From JAPLLS01 sp041309145 (GTDB taxonomy: Bacteria; Omnitrophota; Gorgyraeia; Gygaellales; Profunditerraquicolaceae), in the NCBI GenBank assembly GCA_041309145.1, contig JBFZAG010000040.1:1-11362 (forward strand): a stretch of 11,362 nucleotides of DNA. Reading direction: 5' to 3'. The first letter of the stretch is position 1, and every line of letters begins with the position of its first letter. The position numbers and the translations under genes were made by a program. A model generated the notes under the pieces. It searched no databases and was not told the origin of the DNA. It saw only the letters and a list, made by a program, of their open reading frames with translations. Of the stretch, positions 6,910 to 11,362 are shown in pieces.

Positions 6910-6918
6910 TGGTATAAT
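6910..6918 (+). promoter_or_regulatory. Extended -10 promoter, leaderless start of radical SAM gene
   Basis: TGGTATAAT, identical to the element at 3593-3601, with TATAAT at 6913-6918. The usual start point, 7 nt after the box, is 6925, the A of the ATG itself. There is no Shine-Dalgarno sequence between box and ATG, so the mRNA is probably leaderless. Any -35 region would lie inside the preceding terminator hairpin; none is recognisable. Confidence 0.65.
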
Positions 6919-6924
6919 TAAATC

Positions 6925-8202
6925 ATGAGACCTAAAGTTTTACTTTTTAATTTGCCTCCTTTGGGGGGTGATCTGTTTCCAATTTCTCTCGGTTATATCG
7001 CCGCGAGCCTTGCCAGCCATAATATCGATTCTGTAATCGGCGAGATAGAAGCGGTCACGCCTCGTACCGGCCGGGATATCGCTAAGTTTATTCTTGAGTT
7101 TAATCCTCACGTGGTCGGTTTTGCCGTGTATCAGGTGAATAGCCAACTGGCGGTTCAGCTTGCGAAGCTGGTCAAGAAGTGCGATCCTTCTATTGTTGTC
7201 GTTATAGGCGGGCCTCAGGCGACGTTTATGCCCGGAAAGGCATTAGCTCAGATGCCGGCAGTTGATGTTATCATCAAGGGCGAAGGGGAGGTAGTGCTTC
7301 CTGAGCTGGTCAACTGTTTGGCTCGGCAAGGGGATATTGCCGGGGTTAAAGGCATAGTATTCCGGGGCGAGGATGGGATTTATGAAACAGAGCCCGGGCC
7401 GCTTGCGTGCAACTTGGATAAGTTTCCTTCGCCTTACCAGAAGGGCGTGTTCCGCTGGAGCGATCACGGGGGCGCGGCGATGCTGACCTCCCGCGGTTGT
7501 ACGTATAACTGCGGTTTTTGTTACACCCCGGCCGCTTTCAGCCGGACGATCCGGGCGCATTCGATCCGGCGAGTGCTCGATGATATGAACGTGTGCGTCA
7601 GGAACGGGATCCGCAGGTTTTTCTTCGCGGACCCTTCGTTTACCTTTGATAAGAAGCGGGTCAGGGAGATCATGCGGGGTATTATCAAGAAGCGCTGGAA
7701 GATCGAGATCTGGTGTGAGACAAGAGCCGATCTGGTGGATCAGCCTCTTATCAGCCTTATGGCGAAGGCTGGAGTCAAGTATATAGCCTATGGCCTTGAA
7801 TCAATCGATTCCAAAGTGAACAAAGCGTTTAATAAACGGATCGATCTGCGCCAGTTCGCTGAAGCGATCAGGATGACGCGATCGGCGGGTATTGAACCCG
7901 AGGTTTTTACGTTGTACGGCCTGCCAAAGCAGACTCGAGAGTCCGCTTTGAGTACCTTGAATTTTTTACTGGAATTAGGCGTGAAGATTTCCTACAATTC
8001 GGCCGGACAGCAGCTTTTTCTTTTTTTTGGCACTGATGTTTTTAACCATCCGCGAAAATACGGGATCCGGCTGCTTAAAAAGCGCGGACCGCTGTATTTA
8101 TCTTCGGGAGTGGATTTTGAGACAGATTGGATGACAAAGAGGGATATCGCGTTCGTAGCGAGGAAGTATAAGGAGGCCGCGAATGGGCAAATTCCGCAAT
8201 GA
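6925..8202 (+). CDS. B12-binding-domain radical SAM protein
   Basis: 425 residues. An N-terminal Rossmann-like cobalamin-binding domain covers about 1-135 (VLLFNLPPLGG, PISLGYIAASL, VVGFAVYQVN, VVVIGGPQATFMP, VDVIIKGEGE). The core radical SAM domain follows, with SRGCTYNCGFC giving Cys192, Cys196 and Cys199 for the 4Fe-4S cluster (CxxxCxxC). Later motifs YGLES and TLYGLPKQT are typical of this superfamily. The domain order is that of the BchE/Mg-protoporphyrin cyclase and HpnJ-like group. I see no DxHxxG motif, so if cobalamin binds it is probably without a lower histidine ligand, as in many radical SAM methylases. Substrate cannot be deduced, since no biosynthetic neighbours are present. AGGAGG near its 3' end serves a second, now tiny, reading frame. 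Confidence 0.92.
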   Translation: MRPKVLLFNLPPLGGDLFPISLGYIAASLASHNIDSVIGEIEAVTPRTGRDIAKFILEFNPHVVGFAVYQVNSQLAVQLAKLVKKCDPSIVVVIGGPQATFMPGKALAQMPAVDVIIKGEGEVVLPELVNCLARQGDIAGVKGIVFRGEDGIYETEPGPLACNLDKFPSPYQKGVFRWSDHGGAAMLTSRGCTYNCGFCYTPAAFSRTIRAHSIRRVLDDMNVCVRNGIRRFFFADPSFTFDKKRVREIMRGIIKKRWKIEIWCETRADLVDQPLISLMAKAGVKYIAYGLESIDSKVNKAFNKRIDLRQFAEAIRMTRSAGIEPEVFTLYGLPKQTRESALSTLNFLLELGVKISYNSAGQQLFLFFGTDVFNHPRKYGIRLLKKRGPLYLSSGVDFETDWMTKRDIAFVARKYKEAANGQIPQ

Positions 8203-8245
8203 ATGCCTGTTGAAAAGATGGTGTTTCATGGAACCGATAATTTGA
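8183..8245 (+). pseudogene. Well-started 20-codon ORF overlapping radical SAM 3' end
   Basis: AGGAGG at 8171-8176 lies 6 bp before an ATG at 8183, overlapping the radical SAM stop by 20 bp in another frame, the classic layout for the next gene of an operon. The frame (MGKFRNECLLKRWCFMEPII) ends at 8245. This could be the start of a gene whose remainder was deleted or frameshifted, or a small peptide. Another frame, 8203-8361, gives an open 52-codon stretch starting MPVEKM without a ribosome binding site of its own. Confidence 0.35.
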
Positions 8246-8281
8246 TCATGCTTTTGTGTCCAAAGCGAATATTAAAAAAAG

Positions 8282-8359
8282 AAGGCAAGGGGGAAGAATT
8301 TATTTCCATATTTCATACCAGGCAAAATCGCCAGATGGCAGTGAAATACCCCTCGCCTT
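8282..8359. repeat. Nested inverted repeat, possible structured RNA or element remnant
   Basis: The outer arms AAGGCAAGGGG (8282-8292) and CCCCTCGCCTT (8349-8359) pair 10 of 11. A second perfect 7-bp helix, TATTTCA (8309-8315) with TGAAATA (8342-8348), stacks directly on the 3' arm. Inside it CCAGGC (8318-8323) faces GCC (8330-8332) and TGG (8336-8338). The 5' side has a 16-nt bulge. No T-run follows on the + strand, so it is not a plain terminator. Confidence 0.55.
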
Positions 8360-8440
8360 GATTACAATATAATGATACCTCACCTGTTGGATTTGTAAAG
8401 AGCTAGATTCCCCTATTTACTATCTTTATTCCACTCTCTT

Positions 8441-8462
8441 ATTAACGACTAAATTAACGACT
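8441..8462. repeat. 10-bp direct repeat upstream of GGDEF promoter
   Basis: ATTAACGACT at 8441-8450 and again, exactly, at 8453-8462 (12-bp period), about 68-90 bp upstream of the expected GGDEF transcription start. Two half-sites on about one helical face suggest an activator or response-regulator site; this is inference. Confidence 0.45.
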
Positions 8463-8494
8463 GGTTGTTTGGTAGCTTCCACGCTTTAAATCCA

Positions 8495-8523
8495 TTACCA
8501 TTTTGAAGTGTAAGTGTTATAAT
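8495..8523 (+). promoter_or_regulatory. Promoter of GGDEF gene, near-leaderless
   Basis: TTACCA (8495-8500, 4 of 6 to TTGACA), 17-bp spacer, and an extended -10 TGTTATAAT with TATAAT at 8518-8523. Initiation would fall at about 8530-8532, at the ATG. No ribosome binding site is present. AGTGT (8513-8517) and ACACT (8526-8530) form a small dyad around the -10 box. Confidence 0.65.
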
Positions 8524-8531
8524 ATACACTA

Positions 8532-9275
8532 ATGAAGATATTAAAGCTGGATAATTTTGAAAGAAAACATTCACCGCTCAAGTTGCTCCTCATATTAATA
8601 TTGTCGATATTAATATGTGAATTAGCCATTAAGTATTTATTCATACTCCTACCCGTTTTAAACTCTCTTAACATACCATTTATAGATTCAGTTATGTTTA
8701 TCATAGTATTATCACCCGTGCTTTATTTATTTTTCTATAGACCGCTGTCTATGCAACTTGATAAAATAAACAAGGCGGAAATTATACAGCGAGAGCTTGC
8801 GCTTATTGACGAGCTTACGGGATTATATAACAGAAGGGGTTTTTTGTCATACGCAAACCATCTTTTAAAATTATCCAATCGCATGCAAAGAGGGCTGATA
8901 CTTATTTACGCGGATTTGGACGGTTTGAAACTGATAAACGATAACTTTGGGCATGAGAATGGAGATAAAGCGCTTATGTGCATAGCAAAAGTGCTTCAGG
9001 ATACATTTCGCAGTTCGGATGTGATTGGTCGAATAGGAGGCGATGAGTTTGCAATACTTGCTTTAGAGGCAAAGGCAGAAAGTTTGGATGTTCTTCGTAA
9101 ACATATAAAGGAGAATCTAAAATTAGCTGAGTGTAATTCTAATTCAAAATGTGAACTCGCGTTGAGCTTGGGAATTATATACTACAACCCTGAAAAACCA
9201 CAGACTATTGAAGAATTGCTTAAGAGAACAGATAAGTTAATGTATGAAGAAAAAAACTTGAAAGGGGATACCTGA
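8532..9275 (+). CDS. Membrane diguanylate cyclase (GGDEF domain)
   Basis: 247 residues. Two membrane helices at about 17-40 and 51-70 leave almost no sensory domain. The GGDEF domain spans about 89-243: DELTGLYNRRGF (93-104), YADLDGLKLINDNFGHENGDKAL (metal-binding Asp128/Asp130 region), and an intact GGDEF active site at 169-173, all as needed to make cyclic di-GMP from two GTP. RSSD at 160-163, five residues before GGDEF, is a canonical RxxD inhibitory site, so product feedback is expected. It has no EAL domain. The gene is much more A+T-rich and uses more AT-ending codons than the operons at 803-6288, which fits horizontal transfer or a different origin. It starts without a Shine-Dalgarno sequence. 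An active cyclase is likely; the signal sensed is unknown. Confidence 0.93.
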   Translation: MKILKLDNFERKHSPLKLLLILILSILICELAIKYLFILLPVLNSLNIPFIDSVMFIIVLSPVLYLFFYRPLSMQLDKINKAEIIQRELALIDELTGLYNRRGFLSYANHLLKLSNRMQRGLILIYADLDGLKLINDNFGHENGDKALMCIAKVLQDTFRSSDVIGRIGGDEFAILALEAKAESLDVLRKHIKENLKLAECNSNSKCELALSLGIIYYNPEKPQTIEELLKRTDKLMYEEKNLKGDT

Positions 9276-9513
9276 CCATTGAAACGTAAAGCAATAATTT
9301 AAGTACCGCGGGCAAGCCTTGATATATTTTTCCCACATCTTCTGAGCAGAGCCAGTTGCGAAATTCGTCCAATAAGGGAGTAGGATCGTGTGTCCCCAAT
9401 GTGTCAATTTTAGTGAAAAACATCAGAATAAACTGTACGATTTCTGTATACCAGAGTGGTTTCGTAGTCATAAGTTATTGATTAGAATGGCATTAGAAAT
9501 GACGAGGTGTATT

Positions 9514-9527
9514 TCCCTGCCTCTCCG
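9514..9527. repeat. Second copy of tRNA-Ser 3' end, candidate attR core
   Basis: TCCCTGCCTCTCCG, identical over 14 bp to 6844-6857 inside tRNA-Ser(GGA), same orientation, 2.67 kb away. The preceding bases CGAGG-TGTATTT-CCCTG still allow a 4-of-5 T-arm-like hairpin with a 7-nt loop. The encoded CCA is not present here (AAT follows). Confidence 0.5.
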
Positions 9528-9654
9528 AATAAATCTTGAGGCAGTTGTAAATCGCTGTAAAATAATCAGTTGCGAGAGCAGTGAAAGTTTTAGTTGCTAA
9601 TGTGTCCAACTGGTGCCCGTGCGCGATGAGCCACAAGCAACAAATTGATTTATG

Positions 9655-9699
9655 AACCCTCTGTGATAGAATATATCATAGAGGGTTTTTTGTTTTTTT
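9655..9699 (+). terminator. Strong rho-independent terminator
   Basis: AACCCTCTGTGATA (9655-9668) pairs with TATCATAGAGGGTT (9674-9687) over 14 bp with one G-U pair and a 5-nt loop GAATA. It is followed by TTTTGTTTTTTT. The nearest upstream + strand gene (GGDEF) ends 380 bp earlier, so it either ends a long 3' untranslated region or terminates an unrecognised RNA. Confidence 0.9.
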
Positions 9700-9708
9700 A
9701 GTTTAAGG

Positions 9709-9728
9709 TATACTAGATGAAAAGGAGG
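9709..9728 (+). promoter_or_regulatory. -10 box and ribosome binding site of secreted TPR gene
   Basis: TATACT at 9709-9714 is a good -10 box just after the terminator; no clear -35 is seen in the T-rich DNA before it. AAAGGAGG at 9721-9728 is a near-perfect Shine-Dalgarno sequence 7 bp before the ATG at 9736. Confidence 0.55.
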
Positions 9729-9735
9729 AAGGAAT

Positions 9736-10956
9736 ATGTTTAGAAAGTTTACTTGTGTGATCATTGTTCTAGGAATTTTATTTGCGATTACGGGAAACAG
9801 TTATTCGCAAAGCTACGAAGAAGCGATAAAAAGTCGCAAAGCGGTCGATTTGCAGCGAAAGCAGGCGGCTGTCCCCGATTCAGATTTGTTGCAGGCAGGT
9901 ATCCGTTTTATACCTCCAGCCGGGTGGAAAAAAGCTCAAGAGAAATGGGGATATTTTTATGATTCCCCAGGAATGGTAGCTAATATAGCAGTTAAAAAAG
10001 CCGAAGAAATGCCTTATTTATCTTTTTTGGCTGGGCTTTCTATGATGAAAAAGACTCAAAAGGCCATAGCTGAAGAAAAAATTAATTTTCTTGGGGTACC
10101 CTGTACCGTATTTATTTTAAAAAAGGTTCTTGATGATGGCCAAGTATCTCAAAGTAAACAATTTAATTGGTTTAAAGACGGGAAGGCATTTCAGATTCTT
10201 TATACTGCACTGCTTCCCTATTTTGATACGTATCTTAAGGATTTTGAGGAATGTTTAAGTAGTTATGAAATAGTGGAAAAGCCTGGTTCGGGTTTGACCT
10301 CATATTATAAGGCAGAGGAATATTATAAAAAGCAAATGTACGATGAAGCGATTAATGAGGTTAGCAAATTCATAGAGGTTAATCCTAAGAACACCGCAGG
10401 CTATATTAGCCGCGGTGCCACGTATACCGCTAAAAAAGATTTCGACCGAGCTATTACAGACTTCACTAAAGCCATAGAATTAGATCCTAAGTATGCAGAT
10501 GCTTACTCTAATAGAGGGTTTACTTACGGGAAAAAAGGAGAAATTGATAAGTGTATTGCTGATTGCTCCAAGTCCATTGATTTAAATCCTAAACATCCAA
10601 AGTACTATAATAACCGGGGAGTTTGTTACGACAACAACAAAGAATATGACCGCGCCATTGCTGATTATAACAAAACCATCGAACTTGACGCGAAGAATGC
10701 AGAGGCTTACTACGGTAGGGGGTGTGCCTTTGGCAAACAAGGCAGGTATGACGAAGCAATCGCGGATTACACTAAAGTTATCGAACTTAAGCCAGTTTTA
10801 GCAGCCGTCGCTTACAACAATCGCGCTGACGCTTATTTTCAAAAAGCTGAATATGACAAAGCTTGGGTAGATGTGAATAGTGTGGAATTATTAAAAGGAA
10901 AATTAGACCTTCAATTCATAGAAAAACTAAAAAAAGCTTCAGGTCGAGAAAAATAG
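9736..10956 (+). CDS. Secreted TPR-repeat protein with N-terminal beta domain
   Basis: 406 residues with a signal peptide at about 1-24 (MFRKF then a hydrophobic core). Residues about 50-180 form an alpha/beta domain I do not recognise by name; the pattern (AGIRFIPPAGW, WGYFYDSPG, LGVPCTVFILKK, KAFQILYTALLPYFDTYLKDFEECLSSYEI) recalls PsbP/MOG1-like folds such as DUF1795-type lipoproteins, a guess only. Residues about 187-385 are about six TPR units (AIADYTKxIEL, AYxNRGxxY). The last 40 residues (AYFQKAEYDKAWVDV, LQFIEKLKKASGR) closely match the end of the TPR protein at 803-2926, so the two share ancestry or a common partner. The gene is A+T-richer than that paralogue. Probably periplasmic; function unknown. 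Confidence 0.9.
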   Translation: MFRKFTCVIIVLGILFAITGNSYSQSYEEAIKSRKAVDLQRKQAAVPDSDLLQAGIRFIPPAGWKKAQEKWGYFYDSPGMVANIAVKKAEEMPYLSFLAGLSMMKKTQKAIAEEKINFLGVPCTVFILKKVLDDGQVSQSKQFNWFKDGKAFQILYTALLPYFDTYLKDFEECLSSYEIVEKPGSGLTSYYKAEEYYKKQMYDEAINEVSKFIEVNPKNTAGYISRGATYTAKKDFDRAITDFTKAIELDPKYADAYSNRGFTYGKKGEIDKCIADCSKSIDLNPKHPKYYNNRGVCYDNNKEYDRAIADYNKTIELDAKNAEAYYGRGCAFGKQGRYDEAIADYTKVIELKPVLAAVAYNNRADAYFQKAEYDKAWVDVNSVELLKGKLDLQFIEKLKKASGREK

Positions 10957-11149
10957 ACTTGTGTCCAAAATGTGTCCACGCAAGTGAGAAACATCGGATA
11001 ACATCCAGACTCTAAATCCTGATTTACATTTGGAGCGCAATCCTGTAACATATTATCAATATGAGAGTTGAAATCATTAGTCGGGAAGACTTTTTGCCTT
11101 TTTGATTTATTTTTTTTGAACCACGGGAACACGGACGTAGTGAGTTTTT
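10957..11149. other. Gene-free spacer with TGTGTCC segment
   Basis: Three bases after the TPR stop, TTGTGTCCAAAATGTGTCC (10959-10977) and AGTGAGAAACATCGGA just after it resemble 9389-9427. A small hairpin CATATT-ATC-AATATG lies at 11049-11063. GAACCACGGGAACACGGA at 11118-11135 is a phrase of a type often seen in bacterial intergenic DNA. No gene is supported. Confidence 0.5.
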
Positions 11150-11177
11150 AACCCGGGCGACTCGCCCCCGGGTTTTT
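11150..11177 (+). terminator. Rho-independent terminator
   Basis: AACCCGGG (11150-11157) pairs with CCCGGGTT (11167-11174) around a 9-nt loop, with TTTTT at 11173-11177. It probably ends the transcript of the secreted TPR gene. Confidence 0.88.
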
Positions 11178-11212
11178 ATCTACCATACAGATCCAAGAAT
11201 ATCTCAACGATC

Positions 11213-11247
11213 GTTAGGTAAATAGGGCCTTGACTTTTTTACCTAAC
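11213..11247. promoter_or_regulatory. Perfect 10-bp inverted repeat, probable operator
   Basis: GTTAGGTAAA (11213-11222) and TTTACCTAAC (11238-11247) are exact inverted copies spaced 15 bp apart. The -35 box sits between them and the right arm lies between -35 and -10. A third near copy, GTTTGGTAA, is at 11272-11280. The left arm is upstream of the start point, so a protein operator fits better than an RNA hairpin. Confidence 0.65.
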
Positions 11248-11257
11248 AAAGTATAAT
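11230..11257 (+). promoter_or_regulatory. Consensus sigma-70 type promoter
   Basis: TTGACT (11230-11235), 16-bp spacer, TATAAT (11252-11257). Expected start is near 11264, about 30 bp before the ATG at 11293. Confidence 0.8.
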
Positions 11258-11292
11258 TATATTAGATAAATGTTTGGTAAGGGGGAGCTGCT

Positions 11293-11362
11293 ATGGGTGT
11301 CTTAAAGGGCGTTTTAAAAGAAGAACTGCAGAACTCTCTTGATATGCGCAATGGGTATCAGG
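11293..11362 (+). CDS. Partial gene, start of a small conserved hypothetical protein
   Basis: Only 23 codons are in the window. The ATG has GGGGGAG 5 bp upstream and a strong promoter. The visible N-terminus (MGVLKGVLKEELQNSL) resembles small conserved proteins beginning MSxLKGVLKEELENS that I have seen in candidate-phylum and archaeal genomes, sometimes beside nucleotidyltransferase genes. This recollection cannot be tested here. The rest lies beyond the window. Confidence 0.6.
   Translation, partial: MGVLKGVLKEELQNSLDMRNGYQ

Larger units (their letters stand above)
8203..8531. other. Intergenic stretch with gene debris, inverted and direct repeats
   Basis: About 330 bases between the radical SAM and GGDEF genes without a convincing full gene. 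Contents in order: the end of a 20-codon ORF, a 52-codon open frame (8203-8361), TGTGTCCAAA at 8255-8264 (a motif seen again at 9389, 9601 and 10960), a nested inverted repeat (8282-8359), a direct repeat (8441-8462) and the GGDEF promoter. The base composition becomes clearly A+T-richer from about 8360. Confidence 0.6.
9276..9735. other. 460-bp non-coding stretch with att-like site and terminator
   Basis: Short frames here (for example 9388-9600) look unlike real genes. Visible items: a TGTGTCCCCAATGTGTC segment at 9389-9405 and TGTGTCCAAC at 9601-9610 (related to 8255 and 10960), a tRNA-Ser-like 86-nt segment at 9442-9527 ending in the exact 14-bp tRNA-Ser 3' end, a strong terminator at 9655, and the promoter and ribosome binding site of the next TPR gene. 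This looks like the debris of a past insertion. Confidence 0.6.

Noticed and set aside
9388..9600. 70-residue + strand frame with CPxC start
   Set aside because: No convincing ribosome binding site; it contains the tRNA-Ser 3' repeat and has no recognisable domain. The CPxC similarity to 10960 is recorded as a repeat instead.
10911..11132. 73-residue reverse-strand frame
   Set aside because: It overlaps the end of the TPR gene and ends in antisense of its basic tail; no promoter or ribosome site. Only its DTFWT segment is mentioned, as a repeat.

Overview
The window reads almost entirely on the + strand. It carries ten protein genes that can be supported (the last cut by the window edge), two tRNA-Ser genes and several regulatory or repeat structures. 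The gene set suggests an uncultured Gram-negative-type bacterium: a CxxC-x17-CxxC zinc-ribbon protein with a lysine-rich tail, long TPR proteins, a tandem SPFH pair, a B12-binding radical SAM protein and a GGDEF protein. This content reminds me of Candidatus Omnitrophota and related candidate phyla. That is an impression from protein style, not a proof; no marker gene is present.

Region 1 (1-3485). A small zinc-ribbon protein (41-598) is followed by a 204-bp non-coding stretch with a long stem-loop and about four 23-bp tandem repeats. The last repeat runs into the ribosome binding site of a 707-residue membrane-anchored TPR protein (803-2926). A secreted 172-residue protein (2967-3485) follows 40 bp later, probably in the same operon. 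It has a small beta-type N-terminal domain and DP/NP-rich helical repeats.

Region 2 (3486-6336). A TGGTATAAT extended -10 promoter precedes a compact operon. It holds two paralogous SPFH/Band 7 membrane proteins (3 bp apart) and a small VIT1/CCC1-like membrane protein. This is the best candidate for a functional module, probably a membrane microdomain or metal/envelope-homeostasis unit.

Region 3 (6337-6908). Two tRNA-Ser genes, anticodons CGA and GGA, flank a GIY-YIG (UPF0213-type) nuclease gene. The second tRNA encodes its CCA and ends in a good terminator.

Region 4 (6909-9735). A leaderless B12-binding radical SAM gene is followed by a stretch of gene debris and nested inverted repeats, then a leaderless, AT-rich GGDEF gene, then 460 bp of non-coding DNA. 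The last 14 bases of the GGA tRNA-Ser are repeated exactly at 9514-9527. The segment 6858-9527 therefore looks like a former tRNA-targeted insertion, or otherwise a duplicated and decayed tRNA end. No integrase is visible.

Region 5 (9736-11362). A secreted TPR protein shares its C-terminal tail with the first TPR protein. A strong terminator and a consensus promoter follow, the promoter wrapped in a perfect 10-bp inverted repeat (a probable operator). It drives a gene cut off by the window end.
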